NCBI GenBank assembly: GCA_938023515.1
Contig: CALJDR010000013.1
Location: forward strand, 1-15,412
Direction of reading: 5' to 3'
Length of the DNA stretch: 15,412 nucleotides
Source: an uncultured Flavobacteriales bacterium
GTDB taxonomy: Bacteria; Bacteroidota; Bacteroidia; Flavobacteriales; UBA1820
Part shown: positions 7,213 to 14,677 of the stretch, piece after piece
Layout of the letters: every line of letters begins with the position of its first letter
Numbering within the stretch: position 1 is the stretch's first letter
Program-made: the position numbers and the translations under genes
Notes under the pieces: model-generated
Seen by the model: only the letters and a program-made list of their open reading frames with translations
Database searches by the model: none
Told to the model about the DNA's origin: nothing

Positions 7213-10041
7213 TTATTTCTTTTTCACCTTGCCGGCCCGGGAAGACCGGGCAAGCTCTTCGGCGATATAGGGGGCCGTATACGATTTTTTGTTCTTGGCC
7301 AGTTCTTCCGGCGTACCGGCGAATACCAGATTTCCGCCGCCTTCCCCACCTTCCGGGCCGAGGTCTATCACATGGTCGGCAGATTTTATCACGTCCGGAT
7401 TGTGCTCGATCACGATCAGGCTGTGCCCTCGGGCGATGAGGGAGTCGAATGCCCGCAGGAGCTTTTTGATGTCGTGGAAATGGAGCCCGGTAGTCGGCTC
7501 ATCGAAAATGAACAGGGTCTTTACCGATACTTTTCCCTTCCCCAGGAACGAGGCGAGTTTGATGCGCTGGGCCTCCCCGCCGGAAAGAGTGGACGACGGC
7601 TGTCCGAGGCGGATATATCCCAGGCCGACATCGGCCAGGGGGATGAGTTTTTCGGCGACCTTCTTTTCTCCGTGTTCCGAAAAAAAAGCGATGGCCTGAT
7701 CGACCGTCATATCCAGCACATCGGCTATATTCTTGTCGTGGAATTTTATTTCCAATACTTCCCGTTTGAAACGCTTCCCTCCGCAGGTATCGCACACTAA
7801 ATGGACGTCGGCCATAAATTGCATTTGTACCACCACTTCCCCGTCGCCTTTGCAGACCGGGCAGCGCCCTTTATCGACGTTGAAACTGAAATGCTGGGGC
7901 GAAAAACCGCGCACCTTGGACAAAGACTGCGAGGCGAACAGATCGCGGATATCGTCGTAAGCCTTGACATAGGTTACCGGATTGGAGCGGGACGATTTGC
8001 CGATCGGGTTCTGGTCGACCATTTCGATATTGCCCACCGCATCGAGGTCGCCCTCCACGGAAGCATGACTGCCCACCCGCAGGGAAGTTTCGTTGTAGCG
8101 TTTGGCCAAGGCCGGATACAGGATACCGTCTACCAGCGTGGATTTGCCGCTGCCCGATACGCCCGTGACTACCGTGAGCATTTCCAGGGGAAAACGCACA
8201 TCGATATTTTTGAGGTTGTTCTCGCGCGCGCCTTTCACTTCGATGAATTTGCGGACAGGGCGGCGCGAAGAGGGGACTTCTATCCGCTCGTCGTACCGCA
8301 GGTAACGGGCCGTGAGCGAATCACCGTCGGCAATATCCGACGGAGCGCCGCAAAACACCACTTCTCCTCCGTTTATTCCGGCTTCGGGGCCTATATCGAC
8401 CAGCACGTCCGAGGCCATCATCACATCGCGGTCGTGTTCCACCACGATGACCGTATTGCCGATGTCGCGGAGCCTTTTGAGCACGGCGATCAGCCGGTCG
8501 GTATCCCGCTGGTGCAGTCCTATCGAGGGTTCGTCCAGAATATACATAGAGCCCACCAGGGAACTGCCCAACGACGTGGCAATATTGATACGCTGGGATT
8601 CCCCCCCTGAGAGGGTGGACGACGCCCGGTTGAGCGTCAGATAACCCAGCCCCACGCCTTTCATGAACTCCAGACGGCGGCGTATTTCGGCCAGGATACG
8701 CCCGGCCACTTTTTCTTCATATTCCGAAAGTTTCAGTCCGTCGAAGAAATCGCCCAGCTTGTCCAGCGGCATATCGACGATCTCCGGGACGCTCTTCCCG
8801 CCGACCTTCACGTAGGAGGCCTCCCTGCGCAGGCGCGTGCCATGGCACTGCGGACATACCGTCTTGCCCCGGTACCGGGCGAGCATAATGCGGTAGTGCA
8901 TCTTGTAGTTATCGCGCTCCAGCATGGCGAAGAAATCGTCTATTCCTTTGAAATAGCGGGTACCATGCCATAGATCGTGCTTTTCCTTTTCCGAAAGTTC
9001 GAAGTACGGCTTGTGTATCGGAAATCCGGATTCTTCGGCCGTATCGACCACTGCCTGGCGCCACAGACCCATTTTTTCACCTTTCCACGGGGCCACTGCC
9101 CCCTGGAATACGGAAAGGGAAGTGTTGGGGATCACCAACTCCTCGTCGATACCTATTACCTTGCCGTAACCCTCGCACTGAGGGCAGGCCCCCAAAGGAT
9201 TGTTGAAGGAGAAAAGATGCTCGGTCGGCTCGATGAAGTCGATGCCGTCCATGCTGAAAAGGTTGGAAAACTCCCGTCGGGCGCCCGTTTCGGCCTCTAC
9301 GACCTGCATGCTCCCCTTTCCTTCGTAAAAAGCGGTGGAAACGGAATCCGCCAGGCGGGCGAGCGAACCCTCGTCTTTTTTCACCTCGATACGGTCGACC
9401 ACCAGTATGAATTCGCCGAGGTCTTTCTCCACCCCGAACGATACCAGATCGCTTATCTTGACCGTCTTCCCGTCGATCTTTACCCGGGAATACCCCTGCG
9501 CTCCCAATGCGGCCATCGCCTGAGAAAAGGTGCGGCCTTCCGGCACCCGGTAGCGGGCTTCGATCTCCAAAGCCGTCCTTTCCGGGAAGGTCTTGACATA
9601 ATCGACCACGTCTGTTACATCCTCCCGACGGACTTCCTCTCCGCTCACCGGCGAGAAAGTCTTCCCGATGCGTGCATAGAGCAGTTTGACGTAATCGTAT
9701 ACCTCGCTCGAAGTGCCGACGGTGGAACGCGGGTTAGACGTGTTTACCTTCTGTTGGATGGCAATGGCCGGGGCTATTCCTTTGATGTATTCGACCTTCG
9801 GCTTGTCGATACGACCCAGGAACTGGCGGGCATAGGCTGAAAGGCTCTCTACATAGCGGCGCTGCCCCTCGGCATAGAGCGTATCGTAGGCCAGGGAAGA
9901 CTTGCCGCTGCCCGAAAGACCGGTGAGCACGATGAATTTCCCGTGCGGCAGGGCGATATCGAGATGTTTGAGGTTGTGGACTTCCGCACCTTTAATGATG
10001 ATATATCGGCGGGGGTCCAGTTTATCTATATCGGAAGACAT
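7213..10041 (-). CDS. uvrA: Excinuclease ABC subunit A
   Basis: UvrA, the damage-sensing ATPase of nucleotide excision repair, dimerises, loads UvrB on DNA lesions and then leaves. 942 residues, the usual size. First ABC half: Walker A GLSGSGKSSL (41-50), the insertion domains, signature LSGGESQRI (~480), Walker B YILDEPSIGLH (~503). Second half: Walker A GVSGSGKSTL (~630), zinc site CPVCKGDG (~726) paired with CDTCGG (~748), signature LSGGEAQRI (~820), Walker B FIFDEPTTGLH (~846). The first zinc module seen in E. coli UvrA keeps only its second CxxC (ACPQCEGYG, ~283); the first pair is replaced by FSNLFSMDGIDF. I believe this is common in Bacteroidota. An additional CPQC motif occurs at ~395. 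The C-terminus is basic (KVKKK). A -7 box at 10066-10073 precedes it; uvrB and uvrC are not nearby, as is usual. Confidence 0.97.
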   Translation of the reverse strand: MSSDIDKLDPRRYIIIKGAEVHNLKHLDIALPHGKFIVLTGLSGSGKSSLAYDTLYAEGQRRYVESLSAYARQFLGRIDKPKVEYIKGIAPAIAIQQKVNTSNPRSTVGTSSEVYDYVKLLYARIGKTFSPVSGEEVRREDVTDVVDYVKTFPERTALEIEARYRVPEGRTFSQAMAALGAQGYSRVKIDGKTVKISDLVSFGVEKDLGEFILVVDRIEVKKDEGSLARLADSVSTAFYEGKGSMQVVEAETGARREFSNLFSMDGIDFIEPTEHLFSFNNPLGACPQCEGYGKVIGIDEELVIPNTSLSVFQGAVAPWKGEKMGLWRQAVVDTAEESGFPIHKPYFELSEKEKHDLWHGTRYFKGIDDFFAMLERDNYKMHYRIMLARYRGKTVCPQCHGTRLRREASYVKVGGKSVPEIVDMPLDKLGDFFDGLKLSEYEEKVAGRILAEIRRRLEFMKGVGLGYLTLNRASSTLSGGESQRINIATSLGSSLVGSMYILDEPSIGLHQRDTDRLIAVLKRLRDIGNTVIVVEHDRDVMMASDVLVDIGPEAGINGGEVVFCGAPSDIADGDSLTARYLRYDERIEVPSSRRPVRKFIEVKGARENNLKNIDVRFPLEMLTVVTGVSGSGKSTLVDGILYPALAKRYNETSLRVGSHASVEGDLDAVGNIEMVDQNPIGKSSRSNPVTYVKAYDDIRDLFASQSLSKVRGFSPQHFSFNVDKGRCPVCKGDGEVVVQMQFMADVHLVCDTCGGKRFKREVLEIKFHDKNIADVLDMTVDQAIAFFSEHGEKKVAEKLIPLADVGLGYIRLGQPSSTLSGGEAQRIKLASFLGKGKVSVKTLFIFDEPTTGLHFHDIKKLLRAFDSLIARGHSLIVIEHNPDVIKSADHVIDLGPEGGEGGGNLVFAGTPEELAKNKKSYTAPYIAEELARSSRAGKVKKK

Positions 10042-10065
10042 TTTTTATCGAAATTTTTAAGCCTA

Positions 10066-10073
10066 CAAAGATA
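10066..10073 (-). promoter_or_regulatory. Putative -7 box of uvrA
   Basis: TATCTTTG on the minus strand fits TAnnTTTG, 24 bases before the uvrA ATG, implying a short leader. The -33 box is not recognisable, and I saw no LexA-like palindrome. Confidence 0.5.
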
Positions 10074-10199
10074 CGAAGAAAAAAGCGCTTCACCCTCCTG
10101 GACTTAACACCCGGAAAAGAAATTGCATACAGACCGCAGCTCCTTTCCGCCGAAAATTGCGCGGGAACATACAAAATTTCACAAATGAGCAGGAGATAA

Positions 10200-10224
10200 T
10201 TTACCCGACAAAGCCCCGGGTAAA
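10200..10224 (-). terminator. Hairpin after the hisS operon (possible terminator)
   Basis: TTTACCCG/CGGGTAAA arms (10200-10207, 10217-10224) form a perfect 8-bp stem with a 9-nt loop, 8 bases beyond the HAD stop. The following minus-strand sequence is only weakly U-rich, so the terminator call is tentative. The rest of the 191-base gap to uvrA holds the uvrA -7 box and nothing else I can name. Confidence 0.5.
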
Positions 10225-10232
10225 GCGTACAG

Positions 10233-11021
10233 TTAAAGCAATCCGAAATGTTCGAGCGCCAGAGCAATTCCGTCGGCATCCACCGAAGCGGTTACGTAAT
10301 CGGCCGCCGCCTTGACCTCGTCCGGAGCATTGCCCATCGCTACCCCCGTACCTACGGCATGGAGCATGGAAATATCGTTGCCTCCGTCCCCGAAGGCCAT
10401 CGTATCCTCCATGCGGATATCCAGGAAATTCATCATCCGGGCGATCCCCACATCCTTGCCGGCACTGGAAGGGATGACATCGCCGAAAAGAGGGCTCCAC
10501 CGCTGCATATGGCAACCGGGGAATTGTTTGAGAATACGGTTCTGTTTGTCCTCGGAAAAGAACCAGAGCATCTGGGGAACGCCACTGCGGGCTATATCAG
10601 CCCATTTTTCGAGGCTTTCCGGCTGGGGCATCGGAAGGTTGAGCTGGCGCCCCAAAAGGGCCACGTCGTCGTTGACGAAGTTGATATACAATTTTTCCTC
10701 CGTCACCAGAATACACGGGAAGGCTTGGGGCGTGCCCTGCATTTTGATAAGAGTCTCGATATCTTCCCGGGGGATGTAACGCTGGAAAACGACCGTCCCG
10801 TCGGCCATCATACACCGCGCGCCGTTCACAGCCACATAGCCGTCGAATACATCCGGCAGGCGGGCCTGGTCGATGTCGGCCTTGCGGCGGCCGGAGGCCA
10901 CGAACAATTTTATCCCTTTCCTGCGGAGCGTCTTGAGCGCCTGTACGGTCGATTCGGGCACCTGATGGGTCTTGAAACTGAGCAGCGTACCGTCCACATC
11001 GAAGAATATAGCTTTTATCAT
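10233..11021 (-). CDS. Cof-type HAD hydrolase (sugar-phosphate phosphatase family)
   Basis: A cytosolic Mg-dependent phosphatase of the HAD superfamily, type IIB/Cof subfamily, 262 residues. Motif I is FFDVDGTLL with nucleophile Asp8 and acid/base Asp10; motif II SGR at 43-45; motif III Lys189 (SSAGKDVGI); motif IV GDGGNDISML at 211-220. The cap domain lies between motifs II and III (~80-185) and sets specificity. Relatives dephosphorylate sugar phosphates, FMN or pyridoxal phosphate, and the substrate cannot be read from sequence. It is the third gene of the hisS operon, starting 15 bases after the Smr gene stop. A second frame open on the opposite strand across this gene is a coding shadow. 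Confidence 0.92.
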   Translation of the reverse strand: MIKAIFFDVDGTLLSFKTHQVPESTVQALKTLRRKGIKLFVASGRRKADIDQARLPDVFDGYVAVNGARCMMADGTVVFQRYIPREDIETLIKMQGTPQAFPCILVTEEKLYINFVNDDVALLGRQLNLPMPQPESLEKWADIARSGVPQMLWFFSEDKQNRILKQFPGCHMQRWSPLFGDVIPSSAGKDVGIARMMNFLDIRMEDTMAFGDGGNDISMLHAVGTGVAMGNAPDEVKAAADYVTASVDADGIALALEHFGLL

Positions 11022-11036
11022 TTGGGTTCTGTTTCT

Positions 11037-11594
11037 TTAGTAAAATTCCACTTCGGTCGCCCCTTCCCCGTAAATATGGAAAGCGGCATCGTAAAACCGG
11101 GTCCGCGAATACCCTTCGAGCATCCGGCGGAGTTCCTCTTTCAGCACCCCGTCGCCCACTCCGTGGACGAACACCATTCGGCGCACGACCCCTTCCCGGC
11201 GGGCGGATTCCACCGCCGTGCGGGCATAGCGGAGCTGGTAGTCGAGGATGTCCCCCGAAGCCATTCCCCGGGTGGATTTGACCAGCTTTTCGATATGCAG
11301 GTCGAGCACGCGCACCGGGGCCTCGCGCAGATTTTTATTGGACGGGGGCGTAGGGCGGCGGCGCTCGGCGTATTTGTCGTTGGTCACATAATCCCAGTCC
11401 GCATCCTTAATGTATTCGGACAGTCCGGCGCGGGCCTCCTCCTGGGAAACGATGTCGGATGGGCGGCACGTATAGTCGAACCCGTCCTGGGACACGACCA
11501 CGATATCCCCATTGGCCTTGACGGATTTTACCCGGCCTTTGATATCGTCGTCCACGAAGGCGACGCGCTCCCCTATCCTGAATTCGCGTTCCAT
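11037..11594 (-). CDS. Smr-domain protein with N-terminal Tudor-like/DUF2027-type segment
   Basis: 185 residues. The N-terminus (5-45) looks like a small beta-barrel: FRIGERVAFVDDDIKGRVKSV, then GDIVVVSQDGFDYTCRPSDIV, as in the start of Bacteroidota DUF2027/Smr proteins. A charged linker (52-95) follows. The C-terminal Smr domain (95-185) has LDLH at 97-100 and HGVGDGVLKEELR at 144-156, the two hallmark motifs of the Smr nuclease/nucleic-acid-binding fold, and ends in GEGATEVEF, typical of this group. Family homologues I know carry an extra middle domain and are about 300-350 residues; here it seems to be absent. Smr domains bind or nick nucleic acids in mismatch repair, recombination or ribosome rescue; a role for this one is not established. 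It sits 4 bases after hisS, so it is co-transcribed. Confidence 0.8.
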   Translation of the reverse strand: MEREFRIGERVAFVDDDIKGRVKSVKANGDIVVVSQDGFDYTCRPSDIVSQEEARAGLSEYIKDADWDYVTNDKYAERRRPTPPSNKNLREAPVRVLDLHIEKLVKSTRGMASGDILDYQLRYARTAVESARREGVVRRMVFVHGVGDGVLKEELRRMLEGYSRTRFYDAAFHIYGEGATEVEFY

Positions 11595-11598
11595 TTAC

Positions 11599-12963
11599 TC
11601 AGTCTTTCAAAAACCCGGTAAGTTCGCCTGCGGTTACTTCGGCCTGCGTACCGGCTTCCATATCTTTTACGGTAAATATTCCTTTTTCCATCTCGCTGCT
11701 GCCGGCTATCGCCACCCAGCGGACGGATTTTTTGTTGGCGTATTCCAACTGCTTGCCCAGTTTGGCCGCATCGGGATACAGTTCGGCTCGTACGCCGGCT
11801 TCCCGGACTTTTTGCAAGGCCTTCATCGCATAAAGGGCCTCTTTCTCACCCATATTGGCGAAAAACACATCCACACCCCGGTCAAGGGTCTGGTCGAACA
11901 GGTTCAATTCTTCCATCACCAGGCAGATACGGTCCATACCGAACGATATGCCCACGCCGGATACGTCCTTCATGCCGAATATACCGGTCAGGTCGTCGTA
12001 GCGACCGCCGCCGCCTATGGACCCCATTTCGACCCCTTTGGCTTTTACTTCAAAAATAGCGCCGGTGTAATAGTTGAGTCCGCGCGCCAGGGTAAGATCC
12101 AGTTCCATCTCCGCTCCTTTCAGGCCGACGGCCCGCACCGCATCGAACAGGAACCGGAGTTCGTCTATGCCTTTGCGGCCAATCTCCGTACCGGAGAGCG
12201 TTTTTTCCAGGATCGCCCACATACCGGCCTCGTCCATAGGCTGCAGGAACGGACGGATCAGTTCCACGGATGCCGGGGTAAGGCCTTTGGACAGCATCTC
12301 TTCCTCTACGGCCGGGGCGCCTATCTTATCCAGTTTGTCCAGCGCGACCGTCATATCGACAATCAGTTCGGGCTGGCCTGTGATCTCGGCGATAGCGGCC
12401 AGTATCTTCCGGTTGTTGACCTTTATCGATACCGGTACGCCCAACTGTGTGAACACCTCGTCGTACAGCAGGACTAATTCAACCTCCTGCCACAGCGAAC
12501 GGGAACCCACCACGTCAGCATCGCACTGGTAGAATTCGCGGAAACGGCCCTTCTGTGGCCGGTCGGCCCGCCATACGGGCTGTATCTGGTAGCGTTTGAA
12601 CGGAAAAGCGATCTCTCCCTGGTGCTGCACCACGTACCGGGCGAACGGCACGGTAAGGTCGTAACGAAGGGCCTTTTCGCTCACGTATTTGGTCGCCTTC
12701 TGGCTGTCTTTGGCGGCAAGGAGTTCCTCCGGTACTTTTTCCAGGTAGTCCCCGGAATTCAGGATCTTGAAGATCAGTCGGTCGCCTTCTTCGCCGTATT
12801 TCCCCATTAGGGTGGAAAGGTTTTCGAACGAAGGGGTCTGTATCTGCGAAAAGCCGTAACGGGAAAAAGCATCACGAAGTACCGAGAATACGTATTCCCG
12901 GCGCGCCATCTCCGAGGGGGAAAAGTCGCGGGTGCCTTTGGGTATGGAGGGTTTCTGTGCCAT
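11599..12963 (-). CDS. hisS: Histidine--tRNA ligase
   Basis: A class II aminoacyl-tRNA synthetase that charges tRNA-His with histidine in the cytosol; 454 residues from the ATG at 12963. An upstream in-frame TTG at 12987 lies inside the promoter box, so it is not used. Visible motifs: N-terminal KGTRDFSP; YDLTVPFARYV; motif 2 with YQIQPVWRADRPQKGRFREFYQCDADVVG, whose Arg residues bind ATP and histidine; the histidine-specific ARGLNYYTG block followed by IGGGGRYDDL; motif 3 GVGISFGMDRI with its conserved Arg; and a C-terminal anticodon-binding domain (~365-454, VDVFFANMGEKEALYAM and ELYPDAAKLGKQLEYA). It leads the hisS > Smr > HAD operon. Divergent from dtd across a 101-base gap. Confidence 0.97.
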   Translation of the reverse strand: MAQKPSIPKGTRDFSPSEMARREYVFSVLRDAFSRYGFSQIQTPSFENLSTLMGKYGEEGDRLIFKILNSGDYLEKVPEELLAAKDSQKATKYVSEKALRYDLTVPFARYVVQHQGEIAFPFKRYQIQPVWRADRPQKGRFREFYQCDADVVGSRSLWQEVELVLLYDEVFTQLGVPVSIKVNNRKILAAIAEITGQPELIVDMTVALDKLDKIGAPAVEEEMLSKGLTPASVELIRPFLQPMDEAGMWAILEKTLSGTEIGRKGIDELRFLFDAVRAVGLKGAEMELDLTLARGLNYYTGAIFEVKAKGVEMGSIGGGGRYDDLTGIFGMKDVSGVGISFGMDRICLVMEELNLFDQTLDRGVDVFFANMGEKEALYAMKALQKVREAGVRAELYPDAAKLGKQLEYANKKSVRWVAIAGSSEMEKGIFTVKDMEAGTQAEVTAGELTGFLKD

Positions 12964-12984
12964 TGTCCTATGGATTTTAAAGCG

Positions 12985-12992
12985 CAAAGTTA
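12985..12992 (-). promoter_or_regulatory. Putative -7 box of hisS
   Basis: TAACTTTG on the minus strand fits TAnnTTTG, 21 bases before the hisS ATG. It overlaps the alternative TTG start, which supports the ATG at 12963. No T-box-like leader fits in the short untranslated region. No clean -7 box was found for dtd in the same gap; TAGTTTTT at 12991-12998 is the nearest. Confidence 0.5.
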
Positions 12993-13064
12993 GTTTTTTT
13001 CCCGCGAAAACCCATAAATTAGCCGCTTAAAACCATTACCGGCGAGATAAAACACAAAAAACAG

Positions 13065-13517
13065 ATGAGAGCTGTGATTCAGCGCGTATCCCGCGCTTCG
13101 GTGACGGCGGACGGAGTGAAGACCGCCGAAATAGGCCCCGGACTGCTCGTGCTGCTGGGGATAGAGGATTCCGACACCCGGGAGGACATAGCCTGGCTGA
13201 GCGGAAAGATCGTCCGGATGCGGATATTCAACGACGGAAACGGGGTGATGAACCTTTCGGTGCAGGATATCGGCGGGGACATCATCGTAGTGAGCCAGTT
13301 CACCCTGCACGCCTCTACCGTCAAAGGCAACCGGCCTTCTTACCTCCGTGCCTCCAAAGGCGAGATTGCCATCCCTTTATACGAAACGTTCCTGAAAAAA
13401 ATAGAAGAGGACTTAGGGCGCCCGGTCGGCGCCGGCGTGTTTGGGGCAGATATGAAGGTAGACCTGTTGAACGATGGGCCGGTGACTATCCTTGTCGATA
13501 CCAAGGTACGCGAATAA
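13065..13517 (+). CDS. dtd: D-aminoacyl-tRNA deacylase
   Basis: DTD hydrolyses D-amino acids (and glycine) wrongly attached to tRNA, a proofreading step in translation. 150 residues, the usual 145-150. Family motifs are all present: the start MRAVIQRVSRASV, SQFTL at 77-81 with Thr80 near the active site, GNRPSY at 88-93 and NDGPVT at 136-141, which includes the cross-subunit Gly-Pro that gives chiral selectivity. It acts as a homodimer. It is divergent from hisS (101-base gap), a functional match as both act on tRNA charging. Its last 32 bases overlap the 3' end of the convergent hydrolase gene. The start at 13065 follows an A-rich stretch and begins with the conserved MRAV. Confidence 0.97.
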   Translation: MRAVIQRVSRASVTADGVKTAEIGPGLLVLLGIEDSDTREDIAWLSGKIVRMRIFNDGNGVMNLSVQDIGGDIIVVSQFTLHASTVKGNRPSYLRASKGEIAIPLYETFLKKIEEDLGRPVGAGVFGADMKVDLLNDGPVTILVDTKVRE

Positions 13518-14166
13518 CTTTTGCAAAGGCTTTCGAGGCCTCCCGGGCATGGGTGTACACCATCAGGTGGGTCGCTCCGTCTATATCTTCCGAAGGGCTT
13601 ATTGTTCTTTTAACCGGGAAAAGCTCGTCCCGGCGGCCGTGTATCCGGCGTATCCGGCGCAGCAGCGCCCGGTCGGCCGGGAGAAAGCACAGGCAGGCCC
13701 GGATGGCGAAACGGTAATACCGCGTCGAAAGGGGCGCAAAAAACCGTCGTACCGCCTCTACGTGCCGTCCACCGAGTTTTCCGGTAATGAGCGCCGCTTT
13801 CAACCGGTCGCTTTTCAAAATGGCCCAAGGGGTCACGGAATACAACCGCAGAACCCGGTACAGCCTGATCATTCCGCTGTATTCCTGAGGGTCTACAGCG
13901 GAAGAAAGCACCACGACCCGCTCTACCTGCGGGTACTGCCGGGCGATTTCCTGCACGACGATTCCGCCGAAAGATACTCCGGCCAGAATATCGGAAGCTC
14001 CGAGAGACAATCCATTCACCATGCGGGCGCAATACTGCGGAAATGCCTCCCCTTTCAGGGGTTCTTTCCATTCGAGATGGCGTACGGCATAGCCTTCGGG
14101 GAAAGTCATTTTCCCGAAAACGGCCCCGGTGCAGCCTATCCCGCTAAACAGATATATGGTGTTCAA
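13486..14166 (-). CDS. Alpha/beta hydrolase
   Basis: A 226-residue alpha/beta-hydrolase fold protein. The N-terminal strand is IYLFSGIGCTG. The nucleophile elbow is GVSFGG with Ser65 (GxSxG), the acid is Asp180 in HGRRDELFPV, and the base is His200 in GATHLMV, so the catalytic triad looks complete. The cap (~95-165) is short and basic. It is cytosolic, with no signal peptide. The substrate is unknown; candidates are small carboxyl esters or amides. Its 3' end overlaps that of dtd by 32 bases on the opposite strand, and it is divergent from the Tat-like gene (94-base gap). The ATG at 14166 follows -7 like boxes at 14194-14211. Confidence 0.85.
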   Translation of the reverse strand: MNTIYLFSGIGCTGAVFGKMTFPEGYAVRHLEWKEPLKGEAFPQYCARMVNGLSLGASDILAGVSFGGIVVQEIARQYPQVERVVVLSSAVDPQEYSGMIRLYRVLRLYSVTPWAILKSDRLKAALITGKLGGRHVEAVRRFFAPLSTRYYRFAIRACLCFLPADRALLRRIRRIHGRRDELFPVKRTISPSEDIDGATHLMVYTHAREASKAFAKVIRVPWYRQG

Positions 14167-14193
14167 TGGTTCCTTTTACGCTTTTCGATAGTA

Positions 14194-14211
14194 CAAAAAT
14201 ACGCAAAAATA
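14194..14211 (-). promoter_or_regulatory. Possible tandem -7 boxes of the alpha/beta hydrolase gene
   Basis: Two copies of TATTTTTG on the minus strand, 14194-14201 and 14204-14211, ten bases apart in direct repeat, both fit TAnnTTTG. They are close to the ATG (27 and 37 bases). The A-rich context makes chance matches more likely. Confidence 0.3.
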
Positions 14212-14213
14212 CC

Positions 14214-14221
14214 TACTTTTG
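14214..14221 (+). promoter_or_regulatory. Putative -7 box of the Tat-like gene
   Basis: TACTTTTG matches TAnnTTTG on the plus strand, 39 bases before the ATG at 14261. No -33 TTTG is apparent. Confidence 0.45.
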
Positions 14222-14260
14222 TGATCGGCTTACCACTCCTGTAGACAATACGAAACGCCT

Positions 14261-14677
14261 ATGCTTCTCTTTTTGGATATAAGCGGCGGGGAAATCCTGC
14301 TCATCCTGCTGGCCGGCATGCTCCTTTTCGGAAAGGACAAGCTGCCGGGCATCATACGCGGGGTGGCCAAGGGGTCCGATTTCCTGCGGAAAGCCTCCGA
14401 AGAAGTAAAGCAGCAGATAAATGCCGAAACCGGCCTGGGCGATACGATAGACGACATCCGTCAGAGCGTGGACAAAGCCGCCTCCGACCTGAAGCAGGAC
14501 ATCAGGGACATGGCCTCCGAAACGGACCAGTCTCTGGAAGAGATCACCCGCGATCTGGACGAAACGACCGAAAAATTGAAACAGCGCATCGAAGCCGACG
14601 GCAAAGACCCATCCGGCAACGCTTCCCCTGAAACGAAAGAGGACAAACAGCAGCAAAACAATGTGGGAAACGCTTAA
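14261..14677 (+). CDS. TatA/TatB-type twin-arginine translocase subunit
   Basis: A small membrane protein of the twin-arginine export system, which moves folded proteins over the inner membrane. 138 residues. One N-terminal membrane helix (about 11-23, EILLILLAGMLLFG) starts with Glu11, the polar position that is Gln in E. coli TatA and Glu in TatB. The FG hinge (23-24) is followed by an amphipathic helix (KLPGIIRGVAKGSDFLRKASEEV), both hallmarks of TatA/B. Beyond residue 60 it carries a long acidic, heptad-like coiled coil (SVDKAASDLKQDIRDMASETDQSL), more TatB-like than the short TatA tail, and ends in a polar, probably disordered tail. TatC is not in the window. Its last 17 bases overlap the start of the PAP2 gene in another frame, so the two are likely coupled. 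I leave the symbol empty because TatA and TatB cannot be separated here. Confidence 0.82.
   Translation: MLLFLDISGGEILLILLAGMLLFGKDKLPGIIRGVAKGSDFLRKASEEVKQQINAETGLGDTIDDIRQSVDKAASDLKQDIRDMASETDQSLEEITRDLDETTEKLKQRIEADGKDPSGNASPETKEDKQQQNNVGNA

Noticed and set aside
7231..7255. Hairpin GCCCGG/CCGGGC near the uvrA stop as a terminator for the transporter and uvrA
   Set aside because: It lies in the uvrA coding end, has a short stem and no T-run on either strand.
8977..9840. Long plus-strand frames within uvrA (also 7801-8610)
   Set aside because: They lie wholly inside the well-conserved uvrA gene, and their composition is that of antisense of GC-rich codons.
10022..10279. 85-codon minus-strand frame between HAD and uvrA
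   Set aside because: It overlaps the ends of both neighbouring genes and the uvrA promoter box, and has no motif or plausible start context.
10248..11621. 457-codon open frame on the plus strand across the HAD and Smr genes
   Set aside because: Both minus-strand genes have clear family motifs. The plus frame is rich in His, Arg and Gly as expected from a GC-biased antisense shadow, and crosses two real genes and their spacer.
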